A stretch of DNA of 64,000 nucleotides from Bacteroidales bacterium (lineage in GTDB: Bacteria; Bacteroidota; Bacteroidia; Bacteroidales; UBA932), in NCBI GenBank assembly GCA_017427885.1, contig JAFRRW010000017.1, positions 1 through 64,000 on the forward strand, written 5' to 3'. Below the pieces are notes generated by a model that did no database searches, had not been told where the DNA came from, and saw nothing but the letters and a program-made list of their open reading frames with translations. The position numbers were made by a program, and so were the translations under genes. Below, piece by piece: positions 8,488 through 21,244 of the stretch. Within the stretch, counting starts at the first letter, position 1, and the number at the start of each line of letters is the position of its first letter.

Positions 8488-8560
8488 GCGGAAGTAGCTC
8501 AGTTGGTAGAGCATCAGCCTTCCAAGCTGAGGGTCGCGAGTTCGAACCTCGTTTTCCGCT
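8488..8560 (+). tRNA. tRNA-Gly (TCC)
   Basis: Acceptor GCGGAAG with TTTCCGC (one G-U pair), D arm GCTC/GAGC, anticodon stem TCAGC/GCTGA around CTTCCAA (anticodon TCC), T arm GCGAG/CTCGT (one G-U pair). CCA is not encoded. Confidence 0.95.
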
Positions 8561-8566
8561 CTTTCA

Positions 8567-8638
<72 letters not shown>

Positions 8639-8639
8639 C

Positions 8640-8647
8640 TATTTTTG
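8640..8647 (+). promoter_or_regulatory. Possible internal tuf promoter (-7 box)
   Basis: TATTTTTG immediately after tRNA-Thr matches TAnnTTTG. The -33 element would fall inside the tRNA and is not a good match. It would give tuf an AT-rich leader of about 40 bases. Confidence 0.45.
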
Positions 8648-8692
8648 TGTATATAAAATTATAGGAACACATTAAAATTAAAACATAATATT

Positions 8693-9886
8693 ATGGCAAA
8701 AGAAACTTTCCAAAGAACCAAACCGCATGTCAACATCGGTACTATCGGCCATGTTGACCACGGTAAGACCACTCTGACCGCAGCCATCACCATGGTGCTT
8801 GCGGAGAGGGTTGCAGGCAACGCGGATCACATCAAGTCTTTCGACCAGATTGACAACGCTCCCGAGGAGAAGGCCCGCGGTATAACCATCAACGCTTCCC
8901 ATGTCGAGTACGAGACCGCCGCACGCCACTATGCGCACGTGGACTGCCCGGGTCACGCCGACTACGTGAAGAACATGGTTACCGGTGCCGCCCAGATGGA
9001 TGGTGCAATCCTCGTGGTTGCCGCCACCGACGGTCCCATGCCTCAGACTCGTGAGCACATCCTGCTCGCCCGCCAGGTGAACGTTCCCAAGATCCTCGTC
9101 TTCATGAACAAGGTTGACCTTGTTGACGACGAAGAGATGCTCGACCTCGTGGAGATGGAAATCCGCGACCTCCTCGGCTTCTACAAGTTCGACGAGGACT
9201 GCCCCATCGTACGTGGTTCCGCACTTGGCGCTCTCAACGGTGAGAAGAACTGGCAGGACAAGGTCATGGAGCTCATGGACTATGTCGACGAGTACATCCC
9301 GACTCCCGTCCGTGACACCGACAAGCCTTTCCTCATGCCTATCGAAGACATCTTCTCCATCACCGGACGCGGCACCGTCGTTACCGGACGTATCGAGCTC
9401 GGTACGATCCACGTGAACGACCCCGTCGAGATCGTGGGCTTCAACGACAAGCCCCGTTCCACCGTCGTCACCGGCGTTGAGATGTTCCGTAAGCTCCTCG
9501 ACCAGGGCGAAGCCGGCGACAATGTCGGTCTGCTTCTCCGTGGCGTGGACAAGAAGGAGGTCAAGAGGGGCGAGGTTGTTGCCAAGCCTGGCACCATCAC
9601 TCCTCACACCGAGTTCACCGCTCAGATCTACGTTCTGAAGAAAGAGGAAGGCGGACGTCACACTCCGTTCCACAATCACTACCGTCCCCAGTTCTTCATC
9701 CGCACCCTTGACGTTACCGGAGAGATCATGCTCCCTGACGGCGTCGAGATGGTGATGCCTGGTGACAACGTGGAGATTAAGGTTACCCTCATCACTCCTG
9801 TCGCCCTTGCGCAGGGCCAGCAGTTCGCTATCCGCGAAGGCGGCCGCACCGTCGGTGCAGGACAGGTCATCAAGATCGAGGAGTAA
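8693..9886 (+). CDS. tuf: Elongation factor Tu
   Basis: GTPase that delivers aminoacyl-tRNA to the ribosome. It has 397 residues, with G1 GHVDHGKT, switch I RGITIN, G3 [11 protein letters not shown] and G4 NKVDL, followed by the two beta-barrel domains ([29 protein letters not shown]). Complete and highly conserved. It sits between the tRNA-Thr(GGT) gene and tRNA-Trp, the usual Bacteroidales order leading into secE-nusG. A long antisense frame over it is a codon-usage shadow. Confidence 0.99.
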   Translation: MAKETFQRTKPHVNIGTIGHVDHGKTTLTAAITMVLAERVAGNADHIKSFDQIDNAPEEKARGITINASHVEYETAARHYAHVDCPGHADYVKNMVTGAAQMDGAILVVAATDGPMPQTREHILLARQVNVPKILVFMNKVDLVDDEEMLDLVEMEIRDLLGFYKFDEDCPIVRGSALGALNGEKNWQDKVMELMDYVDEYIPTPVRDTDKPFLMPIEDIFSITGRGTVVTGRIELGTIHVNDPVEIVGFNDKPRSTVVTGVEMFRKLLDQGEAGDNVGLLLRGVDKKEVKRGEVVAKPGTITPHTEFTAQIYVLKKEEGGRHTPFHNHYRPQFFIRTLDVTGEIMLPDGVEMVMPGDNVEIKVTLITPVALAQGQQFAIREGGRTVGAGQVIKIEE

Positions 9887-9899
9887 TTCCTGATTTTGC

Positions 9900-9930
9900 C
9901 GGAGTCCCTCTGCAAGGGGGGACTCCGTTT
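9900..9930 (+). terminator. Hairpin after tuf, possible terminator or processing signal
   Basis: CGGAGTCCC (9900-9908) pairs perfectly with GGGACTCCG (9919-9927), followed only by TTT. With so short a T run it may be a partial terminator or a processing stem before tRNA-Trp, whose first base is at 9932. Confidence 0.55.
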
Positions 9931-9931
9931 C

Positions 9932-10005
9932 AGGGGAATAGAACAAGGGTAGTTCAGCGGTCTCCAAAACCGTCGATGTGGGTTCGAATCCTGCTTCCCC
10001 TGCCA
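9932..10005 (+). tRNA. tRNA-Trp (CCA)
   Basis: Acceptor AGGGGAA/TTCCCCT, D arm GAAC/GTTC, anticodon stem GCGGT/ACCGT around CTCCAAA (anticodon CCA), T loop TTCGAAT. Unlike the four tRNAs upstream, the terminal CCA appears to be encoded (10003-10005). Confidence 0.93.
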
Positions 10006-10084
10006 GATATCAAAGGTTACGATTTGGTAATTGTTTAACAGACACCGTACAGCTTCCAATTTCCGGTGTCCATTAAAGTTAAAG

Positions 10085-10273
10085 ATGAGAAAGTTCATTA
10101 ACTATTGCAAAGAGTCCTATGTGGAGCTTACCCAGAAGGTCACCTGGCCGAGTTGGGCGAAACTCCAGAGCTCGGCGTGGCTCGTGCTGATCACCACGGT
10201 CATCCTGGCCGCCGCCCTGTTCGTCATAGACTACGCTTTCCAGCATCTGATGACGGTGATTTATACTTTGTAA
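10085..10273 (+). CDS. secE: Preprotein translocase subunit SecE
   Basis: A 62-residue single-span membrane protein that clamps SecY in the Sec translocon. The short amphipathic N-terminal part carries YVELTQKVTWPSW, the diagnostic SecE motif, followed by one membrane helix (about residues 31-52). The ATG at 10085 is chosen; the frame extends upstream, but that part overlaps a hairpin (GACACCG 10041-10047 with CGGTGTC 10064-10070) and has no conserved sequence. It is followed after 15 bp by nusG, the standard pairing. Confidence 0.95.
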   Translation: MRKFINYCKESYVELTQKVTWPSWAKLQSSAWLVLITTVILAAALFVIDYAFQHLMTVIYTL

Positions 10274-10288
10274 AAACCCGCTGTTGCC

Positions 10289-10852
10289 ATGGGCGAAAAG
10301 AAATGGTATGTTCTTCGTACCGCAGGAAGCAAGGAGAAGAAAGCCAAGGATTATCTTGAAAAAGAGATAGAGAGGAGCGGACTTCAGGAGCAGGTAGGCC
10401 AGATACTGGTCCCTGCCAGAAAAGAAATCGTGACAAAGAATGGCAAGAGGAAAGAGGTCGAAAGACTCCTTTTCCCCGGCTATGTCATCATCGAAGCCGA
10501 GCTCACCCCCGAGCTCGAGTACATAATCCGCAACCTCATCCCCGGCATGTCCGGCTTCCTTACCGAGAACAAGGGTTCCGGTACGCAGACCGAAAGGGTT
10601 CCCGTCCCTCTCCGCGAGGAGGAGGTCAGGAGGATCCTCGGTGAAGTGGACGAGAACGCCGACGCCGTTTCCGTGGCCCAGGCAAGCTACGAGGTCGGAG
10701 AGGCCGTGAAGATCATCGACGGACCGTTCAACGGATTCGGAGGCACGGTCGACGAGATAGACCTCGACAGAAGCAAACTCAAGGTAGTAGTGGTGATTTT
10801 CGGCAGGAAGACCCTGCTCGAACTCAGCTTTACGCAAGTAACTAAAGAATAA
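10289..10852 (+). CDS. nusG: Transcription termination/antitermination factor NusG
   Basis: A 187-residue protein with an N-terminal NGN domain ([32 protein letters not shown]) that contacts the RNA polymerase clamp. The C-terminal KOW motif ([19 protein letters not shown]) contacts Rho or ribosomal protein S10. The length is slightly over the E. coli protein, as is common in Bacteroidota. It lies five bases before rplK, so it is in the ribosomal protein operon. Confidence 0.97.
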   Translation: MGEKKWYVLRTAGSKEKKAKDYLEKEIERSGLQEQVGQILVPARKEIVTKNGKRKEVERLLFPGYVIIEAELTPELEYIIRNLIPGMSGFLTENKGSGTQTERVPVPLREEEVRRILGEVDENADAVSVAQASYEVGEAVKIIDGPFNGFGGTVDEIDLDRSKLKVVVVIFGRKTLLELSFTQVTKE

Positions 10853-10857
10853 CAGAC

Positions 10858-11301
10858 ATGGCAAAAGAAATTACCGGATTCATCAAGCTCCAGATCAAGG
10901 CGGGAGCAGCCAACCCGGCTCCTCCGGTTGGACCGGCACTCGGTTCCAAGGGCTTGAACATCATGGATTTCTGCAAGCAGTTCAACGCTGCCACCCAGGC
11001 ACAGGCCGGAAAGATTCTCCCTGTCGTCATTTCGGTGTATTCCGACAAGTCCTTCACCTTCGAGGTGAAGCAGCCCCCCGTGGCCATTTCCCTTCTCGAG
11101 GCCGCCAAGGTACAGAAGGGGTCGGGAGAGCCCAACAGGAACAAGGTCGCTTCCGTCACCTGGGACCAGATCAAGACCATTGCAGAAGGCAAGATGCCGG
11201 ACCTTAACGCCTTTACGCTGAAGTCCGCGATGAAACTGGTCGCAGGAACGGCCAGGAGTATGGGAATCACCGTCAAGGGCGCTTTCCCTGAGAACATTTA
11301 A
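10858..11301 (+). CDS. rplK: 50S ribosomal protein L11
   Basis: A 147-residue protein of the GTPase-associated centre. The N-terminal domain has [20 protein letters not shown] and [15 protein letters not shown]; the C-terminal 23S rRNA-binding domain ends near [13 protein letters not shown]. Complete. It is followed by rplA after 13 bp. Confidence 0.98.
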   Translation: MAKEITGFIKLQIKAGAANPAPPVGPALGSKGLNIMDFCKQFNAATQAQAGKILPVVISVYSDKSFTFEVKQPPVAISLLEAAKVQKGSGEPNRNKVASVTWDQIKTIAEGKMPDLNAFTLKSAMKLVAGTARSMGITVKGAFPENI

Positions 11302-11314
11302 CACATGCAGCACT

Positions 11315-12025
11315 ATGAGTAAGTTGACAAAAAACCAGAAGGCGGTCATCGCTAAATACGACCCGCACAAGCTTTATACACTCGCCGAGGCATGTGAGCT
11401 GGTGAAGGAAATCACCTACACCAAATTCGATTCTTCCGTGGAAATCTCCACCAATCTCGGCGTTGACCCCAGAAAGGCCAACCAGATGATCCGTGGAGTC
11501 GTCACCCTTCCCAACGGTACGGGAAAGGTCACACGGGTACTCGTCCTCTGCACTCCCGACAAGGAGAAGGAGGCTCGTGAAGCCGGAGCCGACTATGTCG
11601 GTCTCGACGAATATGTTGAAAAGATCAAAGGTGGCTGGACCGACGTCGACGTCATCATCTGCACCCCTTCGGTCATGCCGAAGGTCGGAGCCCTCGGTCG
11701 CGTCCTCGGTCCCCGTGGCCTCATGCCGAACCCCAAGACCGGCACGGTCACAATGGACATCGCCCCCGCAGTGCAGGCCGTGAAGGCCGGTAAGATCGAC
11801 TTCAAGGTCGACAAGACCGGTATCATCCACGCCGCTATCGGCAAGGTTTCCTTCCCTGCCCAGCAGATCTGCGAAAACGCCGCCGCTTTCCTGAACGCGG
11901 TTCTCAAACTCAAGCCCCAGGCTCTGAAGGGAACCTATATGAAAGGTGCGTCCATCTGCTCGACGATGAGCCCCGGAATAAAGGTTGACGTCAAGGCATT
12001 CCAGCTCTCTGGAGCCGAGAAATAA
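11315..12025 (+). CDS. rplA: 50S ribosomal protein L1
   Basis: A 236-residue L1-stalk protein. It carries the family signature around [18 protein letters not shown] and the N-terminal [18 protein letters not shown] segment. In many bacteria L1 represses its own rplKA mRNA; no separate leader is visible here because rplK begins five bases after nusG. Complete. Confidence 0.98.
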   Translation: MSKLTKNQKAVIAKYDPHKLYTLAEACELVKEITYTKFDSSVEISTNLGVDPRKANQMIRGVVTLPNGTGKVTRVLVLCTPDKEKEAREAGADYVGLDEYVEKIKGGWTDVDVIICTPSVMPKVGALGRVLGPRGLMPNPKTGTVTMDIAPAVQAVKAGKIDFKVDKTGIIHAAIGKVSFPAQQICENAAAFLNAVLKLKPQALKGTYMKGASICSTMSPGIKVDVKAFQLSGAEK

Positions 12026-12037
12026 AATTTCAATATT

Positions 12038-12568
12038 ATGAAGAAAGAACTCAAAGCACAGATTATTGAAACCATCTCGGCGCAGCTCAAGGAGTATCCT
12101 CACTTCTATCTGACGGACATCTCCGGCCTGAATGCCGGCCAGACTTCATCCCTCCGCCGTACCTGCTTCAACGAGGGCATCAAGCTCTCCGTGGTAAAGA
12201 ACACCCTTCTCACCCACGTAATAAAGGATATCGACGACAGCGAGCTCAATCTGCTGCTCCCTATCCTCAAGGGCAATACGGCAATTATGTTTACGGAGTC
12301 TCCCAACGCCCCTGCGAAACTCATCAAGAAGGTGCAGAAGGAACTCGGCGGAAAGCCTGAACTCAAGGGTGCTTATGTACAGGAGTGCGCTTTCGTAGGA
12401 GCCGACAAACTCGAGGAACTGGCTTCCATCAAGTCCAGGGAAGAGCTCATTGGCGACATCGTCGCACTGCTTCAGTCCCCTGCCCGCAATGTCATCTCCG
12501 CCCTCCAGGGCGCCGGTGGCAAACTTGCCGGGATCGTCAAGACCCTTTCCGAGAAAGAAGAAAAATAA
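12038..12568 (+). CDS. rplJ: 50S ribosomal protein L10
   Basis: A 176-residue stalk base protein that binds 23S rRNA by its N-terminal domain and L7/L12 dimers by its C-terminal helix. The N-terminal part shows YLTDISGLNAGQTSSLRR and KLSVVKNTLL. It starts only 12 bp after rplA, so there is no room for the long L10 leader found in some phyla. Complete. Confidence 0.97.
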   Translation: MKKELKAQIIETISAQLKEYPHFYLTDISGLNAGQTSSLRRTCFNEGIKLSVVKNTLLTHVIKDIDDSELNLLLPILKGNTAIMFTESPNAPAKLIKKVQKELGGKPELKGAYVQECAFVGADKLEELASIKSREELIGDIVALLQSPARNVISALQGAGGKLAGIVKTLSEKEEK

Positions 12569-12600
12569 TAATAACAATAACAATTTAAACATTATCAATT

Positions 12601-12975
12601 ATGGCAGACGTAAAAGCACTTGCAGAAGAGTTGGTTAACTTGACTGTAAAAGACGTTCAGGAGCTTGCGAAAGTTCTTAAGGAAGAATATGGCATCGAGC
12701 CTGCAGCCGCAGCCGTTGCAGTGGCCGGCCCCGCAGCCGCAGCCGCCGACGAGCCTGCTGAGCAGACTGAATTCGACGTTATCCTCACTTCCGCAGGACA
12801 GGCCAAACTTCAGGTCATCAAGGCCGTGAAGGAAGCTCTCGGACTCGGACTCAAAGAGGCCAAGGATCTTGTCGACGGCGCACCCGCTCCTCTCAAGACC
12901 AAGGTTTCCAAGGCAGAAGCTGAGCAGCTCAAGGAAACTCTCGAGCAAACAGGAGCCGAAGTTGAGGTTAAATAA
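12601..12975 (+). CDS. rplL: 50S ribosomal protein L7/L12
   Basis: A 124-residue stalk protein that recruits translational GTPases. It has an N-terminal dimerisation domain ([20 protein letters not shown]), an Ala-rich hinge (about residues 38-55) and the conserved C-terminal domain with [20 protein letters not shown] and [10 protein letters not shown]. Complete. It is followed by an intergenic hairpin that may attenuate transcription into rpoB. Confidence 0.98.
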   Translation: MADVKALAEELVNLTVKDVQELAKVLKEEYGIEPAAAAVAVAGPAAAAADEPAEQTEFDVILTSAGQAKLQVIKAVKEALGLGLKEAKDLVDGAPAPLKTKVSKAEAEQLKETLEQTGAEVEVK

Positions 12976-13007
12976 TTTCCTCCGCTTCCCCCTGTGGGAA
13001 AATCTTC

Positions 13008-13041
13008 AGGTTTAGAGCCACTTCAGGCTCTAAACCTTTTT
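13008..13041 (+). terminator. Intrinsic terminator or attenuator between rplL and rpoB
   Basis: AGGTTTAGAGCC (13008-13019) pairs perfectly over 12 bp with GGCTCTAAACCT (13026-13037) around a 6-base loop, followed by a T run to 13041. Since rpoB follows on the same strand without an evident promoter, partial read-through is likely. Confidence 0.8.
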
Positions 13042-13080
13042 CTCGTATTAAGTTTTTCTCAATTTCCTTAAAGGCAGCAC

Positions 13081-16000
13081 ATGTCAAAAAAGACCAATAC
13101 AAAGCGAATCAATTTCGCCACATCGAAGATTCTGACTTATCCTGATCTGCTTGAGGTGCAGCTGAAGTCCTTCAGGGATTTCTTCCAGTTGGAGACCACT
13201 CCGGAAAACAGGAAGAACGAAGGGCTCTACCAGGTGTTCCAGGAAATTTTCCCGATCGAAGACACGAGGAACAACTATAAACTGGAGTTCATCGACTATT
13301 TCGTCGACCCTCCCCAGTATTCGATCGAGGAATGCATCGACAGGGGCCTCACCTATGACGTCCCCCTGAAAGCGAAGCTCCTCCTTTCCTGCACCGACCC
13401 CGAGCACGAGGATTTCGAATCTATGATACAGGACGTGTACCTGGGGAACATTCCTTACATGACCCCTTCGGGAACCTTCGTGATCAACGGTTCCGAGAGG
13501 ATCATCGTCTCCCAGCTGCACAGGTCCCCGGGCGTGTTCTTCGACCAGAGCATGCACGCTAACGGCACGAAGCTGTATTCCGCCAGGATCATCCCCTTCA
13601 AGGGCTCCTGGATTGAATTCGCCACAGACATCAACAATGTCATGTACGCCTACATAGACCGTAAGAAGAAACTGCCCGTGACAACCCTCCTCAGGGCAAT
13701 CGGCTATAACAGCGACAAGGACATAATTGACATATTCGGACTTGCGGACGAAGTGGAGGCCACTCCCGAGGTCCTCAAGGCCAATGAAGGCCGCAAGCTG
13801 GCGGCCAAGGTCCTCAAGACCTGGACCGAAGACTTCGAAGACGAAGACACCGGCGAGATAATCCCCATCGAGAGGACCATCCCCATCGTGGAAAGGGGCG
13901 AAATCCTCGACGACGAGACGATGGAGAAGATAGCCGACACCGACGTGAAGACCATCCTCCTGCAGAAGGACGAGGCGAACTCCAACGAGTACGCCATCAT
14001 CTTCAACACGATGCAGAAGGACCCCACCAACACCGAGATAGAGGCTGTGAACTACATCTACAAGCAGCTCCGCAACTCGGAACCGCCCGATGAAAGCACA
14101 GCCCGCGACGTCATCGACAAGCTTTTCTTCTCGGAGAAGAGGTACGACCTCGGCGAGGTCGGCCGCTACCGCCTGAACAAGAAACTCGGACTGGAGGACA
14201 AGATCGACGCCTCCACCCGCGTCCTGACGAATACCGACATCATCGAGATCATCAAGTACCTCATCGAGCTCATCAACTCCAAGGCTACCGTCGATGATAT
14301 CGACCACCTGTCCAACAGGCGCGTGCGCACGGTGGGCGAGCAGCTCGCCAACCAGTTCAGCGTAGGTCTCTCCAGGATGGCCAGGACCATCAGGGAAAGG
14401 ATGAACGTCCGCGACAGCGAGCAGTTCAAGCCCATCGACCTGATCAATGCGAAGACCCTTTCTTCCGTTATCAACTCCTTCTTCGGAACGAGCCAGCTGT
14501 CCCAGTTCATGGACCAGACCAACCCGCTCGCCGAAGTAACCCACAAGAGGCGTCTCAGCGCCCTCGGCCCCGGAGGTCTCTCCCGTGACAGGGCGGGCTT
14601 CGAGGTCAGGGACGTCCACTACACCCATTACGGCCGCCTCTGCCCGATCGAGTCCCCTGAAGGACCTAACATCGGCCTTATCTCCTCCCTGTGCGTATAT
14701 GCCAGGATCAACGGACTGGGATTCATCGAGACTCCCTACCGTGAGGTGCACGAAGGCAAGGTGGACCTGACCGACAAGGGATGGAAGTATATGAGCGCTG
14801 AGGAGGAGGAGAACAAGAAGGTCTCCCTCGCCAACGTGCAGATGGATGACGACGGCACCATCACCGAAGACAGGATCCAGTGCCGCCTGGAGGCCGATTT
14901 CCCCGTGATCTCCAAAGAGGAAGTCGACTATATGGACGTGGCCCCGAACCAGATGGCTTCCGTGGCCGCCTCCCTCATCCCCTTCCTCGAGCACGACGAC
15001 GCCCACCGCGCCCTGATGGGAGCGAACATGATGCGCCAGGCCGTTCCCCTTCTCTCCCCCGAGGCCCCCATCGTGGGCACCGGACTCGAGGAGAGGGTCT
15101 GCCTGGATTCCCGCACCCAGTTCATCGCCGAGCGCAAGGGAGTCGTCACCTACGTGGACGCCAACGAGATAAGGATCAAGTACGACCGCACCGAGGACGA
15201 GAGGTTCGTGAGCTTCTCCCCCGATGAGACGGTGTACAAGCTCCCCATCTGCCGCAGGACCAACCAGAGCACCACGGTGAACCTCAAGCCCATCGTCCGC
15301 AAGGGCGACAAGGTGGAGAAAGGACAGGTGCTCACCGAAGGTTATGCCACGCAGGGCGGAGAACTCGCCCTCGGACGCAACCTCAAGGTGGCTTTCATGC
15401 CATGGAAGGGTTACAACTACGAGGACGCAGTCGTGATTTCCGAGGATATGGTGAAGTGGGACATCCTCACTTCCATCCACGTGGACGAGTACCTCACCGA
15501 GGTGCGCGACACCAAGCGCGGAATGGAGGAACTCACCTCCGACATCCCCAACGTCAGCGAGGACGCCACCCGCAACCTCGACAAGGACGGCATCATCCGC
15601 ATCGGAGCCAGGATCGACCCCGGTGACATAATGATAGGAAAGATCACCCCGAAGGGCGAGAGCGACCCTTCCCCCGAGGAGAAACTCCTCAAGGCCATCT
15701 TCGGCGACAAGGCCGGAGACGTCAAGGACGCTTCCCTCAAGGCCAATCCTTCCCTGAGCGGCACCGTCATCAAGACCGCCCTCTACGAGAAGGCCGTCAA
15801 GGAGACGAGGCGCGGTGCGAAGGCAGACCAGAAGACCCGCCTGGAACTTCGCCAGGAGGAATTCGACAAGTTCGCAGCCAAACTCCGCGAGAACTTCATC
15901 TCCAAGCTCGAGGTCCTCACCAAAGGACGCAAGAGCGCCGGTATCAGCGACCTTTACGGGGTTGAAGTCATTCCCAAGGGCAAGGAGATCACCATCGACC

Positions 16001-16902
16001 TCATCAGGGACATCGACTATCATAACGTCAACTCCAACAAGTGGACTTCCGACAAGAACACCAACGCCCTTGTCCGCGACCTCATCAACAACTACTGCAT
16101 AGCCCTCAAGGTGGCTGAGTCAGAGTGCAAGAGGGAGATGGACAAGATCAAGGTGGGTGACGAACTCCCCAACGGGGTGATGAAGCTCGCCAAGGTCTAT
16201 GTGGCCAAGAAGAGGAAGATCACCGTCGGTGACAAGATGGCGGGACGCCACGGAAACAAGGGATGTATCGCGAAGATCGTCCGTCAGGAGGATATGCCTT
16301 TCCTCGAGGACGGAACTCCAGTGGACATCGTCCTCAATCCTCTCGGCGTGCCTTCACGTATGAACCTCGGCCAGATCTACGAGACCGTTCTCGGCTGGGC
16401 CGGCTACAAGCTCGGCGTGAAGTTCAGCACCCCCATCTTCGACGGCGCCAGCCTCGAGGAGATCTGCGAATACACCGACAAGGCCGGACTTCCCAGGTAC
16501 GGAAAGACCCGCCTGCGCGACGGAGGCACCGGAGACTGGTTCGACCAGCCCGCCACCGTGGGTGTCATCTATATGATAAAGCTCGGCCACATGGTCGACG
16601 ACAAGATGCACGCGAGGTCCATTGGACCCTACTCCCTCATCACCCAGCAGCCTCTCGGCGGCAAGGCGCAGTTCGGAGGCCAGAGGTTCGGTGAAATGGA
16701 GGTCTGGGCCCTGGAAGCCTTCGGAGCCGCCAACGCCCTCCAGGAGATCCTCACCGTCAAGTCCGACGACGTGACCGGCAGGTCCAAGACCTACGAGGCC
16801 ATCGTCAAGGGAGACCCCATGCCGACGCCCGGCATTCCCGAGTCCCTGAACGTGCTCCTGCACGAACTCCGCGGACTCGGACTCAAGGTCACTTTGGATT
16901 AA
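13081..16902 (+). CDS. rpoB: RNA polymerase subunit beta
   Basis: Core transcription subunit of 1273 residues, full length for Bacteroidota. Seen: the rifampicin region [20 protein letters not shown] followed by [20 protein letters not shown], with Asp, His and Ser at the three main resistance sites in the sensitive state; [30 protein letters not shown]; and the C-terminal [21 protein letters not shown] that packs on RpoC. It is 27 bp upstream of rpoC. Strand-opposed long frames across it are artefacts of GAC/GTC-rich codons. Confidence 0.99.
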   Translation: MSKKTNTKRINFATSKILTYPDLLEVQLKSFRDFFQLETTPENRKNEGLYQVFQEIFPIEDTRNNYKLEFIDYFVDPPQYSIEECIDRGLTYDVPLKAKLLLSCTDPEHEDFESMIQDVYLGNIPYMTPSGTFVINGSERIIVSQLHRSPGVFFDQSMHANGTKLYSARIIPFKGSWIEFATDINNVMYAYIDRKKKLPVTTLLRAIGYNSDKDIIDIFGLADEVEATPEVLKANEGRKLAAKVLKTWTEDFEDEDTGEIIPIERTIPIVERGEILDDETMEKIADTDVKTILLQKDEANSNEYAIIFNTMQKDPTNTEIEAVNYIYKQLRNSEPPDESTARDVIDKLFFSEKRYDLGEVGRYRLNKKLGLEDKIDASTRVLTNTDIIEIIKYLIELINSKATVDDIDHLSNRRVRTVGEQLANQFSVGLSRMARTIRERMNVRDSEQFKPIDLINAKTLSSVINSFFGTSQLSQFMDQTNPLAEVTHKRRLSALGPGGLSRDRAGFEVRDVHYTHYGRLCPIESPEGPNIGLISSLCVYARINGLGFIETPYREVHEGKVDLTDKGWKYMSAEEEENKKVSLANVQMDDDGTITEDRIQCRLEADFPVISKEEVDYMDVAPNQMASVAASLIPFLEHDDAHRALMGANMMRQAVPLLSPEAPIVGTGLEERVCLDSRTQFIAERKGVVTYVDANEIRIKYDRTEDERFVSFSPDETVYKLPICRRTNQSTTVNLKPIVRKGDKVEKGQVLTEGYATQGGELALGRNLKVAFMPWKGYNYEDAVVISEDMVKWDILTSIHVDEYLTEVRDTKRGMEELTSDIPNVSEDATRNLDKDGIIRIGARIDPGDIMIGKITPKGESDPSPEEKLLKAIFGDKAGDVKDASLKANPSLSGTVIKTALYEKAVKETRRGAKADQKTRLELRQEEFDKFAAKLRENFISKLEVLTKGRKSAGISDLYGVEVIPKGKEITIDLIRDIDYHNVNSNKWTSDKNTNALVRDLINNYCIALKVAESECKREMDKIKVGDELPNGVMKLAKVYVAKKRKITVGDKMAGRHGNKGCIAKIVRQEDMPFLEDGTPVDIVLNPLGVPSRMNLGQIYETVLGWAGYKLGVKFSTPIFDGASLEEICEYTDKAGLPRYGKTRLRDGGTGDWFDQPATVGVIYMIKLGHMVDDKMHARSIGPYSLITQQPLGGKAQFGGQRFGEMEVWALEAFGAANALQEILTVKSDDVTGRSKTYEAIVKGDPMPTPGIPESLNVLLHELRGLGLKVTLD

Positions 16903-16929
16903 TCACAGACACTTTGAAGACTAGAATTT

Positions 16930-21198
<4,269 letters not shown>

Positions 21199-21204
21199 AA
21201 ACGG

Positions 21205-21233
21205 GGCCGGGGTCTTGCACCCCGGCCTTTTTT
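21205..21233 (+). terminator. rpoC terminator
   Basis: GGCCGGGGT (21205-21213) pairs with ACCCCGGCC (21219-21227) over 9 bp, then six T. A canonical rho-independent terminator. The next gene begins only 12 bp after the T run. Confidence 0.92.
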
Positions 21234-21244
21234 ATATCCACTTT

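Noticed and set aside
12026-12037. L10 leader upstream of rplJ
   Set aside because: Only 12 bases separate rplA and rplJ, too short for the known structured leader.
14461-14590. Possible rifampicin-resistance changes in rpoB
   Set aside because: The Asp, His and Ser positions of the resistance region are all in the sensitive state.
13084-16023. 979-codon open frame on the minus strand opposite rpoB
   Set aside because: It has no family motifs and lies wholly opposite a perfect rpoB. GC-rich GAC/GTC-type codons leave the antisense frame open. The same holds for frames opposite rpoC (17941-19923), tuf (8678-9967), the LamG lipoprotein (29832-31742), the DUF5009 gene (37831-39591) and, on the plus strand, the fusion gene (49278-51215).
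21215-21244. Upstream start for the first GH78 gene
   Set aside because: It would lie inside the rpoC terminator hairpin; the lipoprotein leader starts at 21245.
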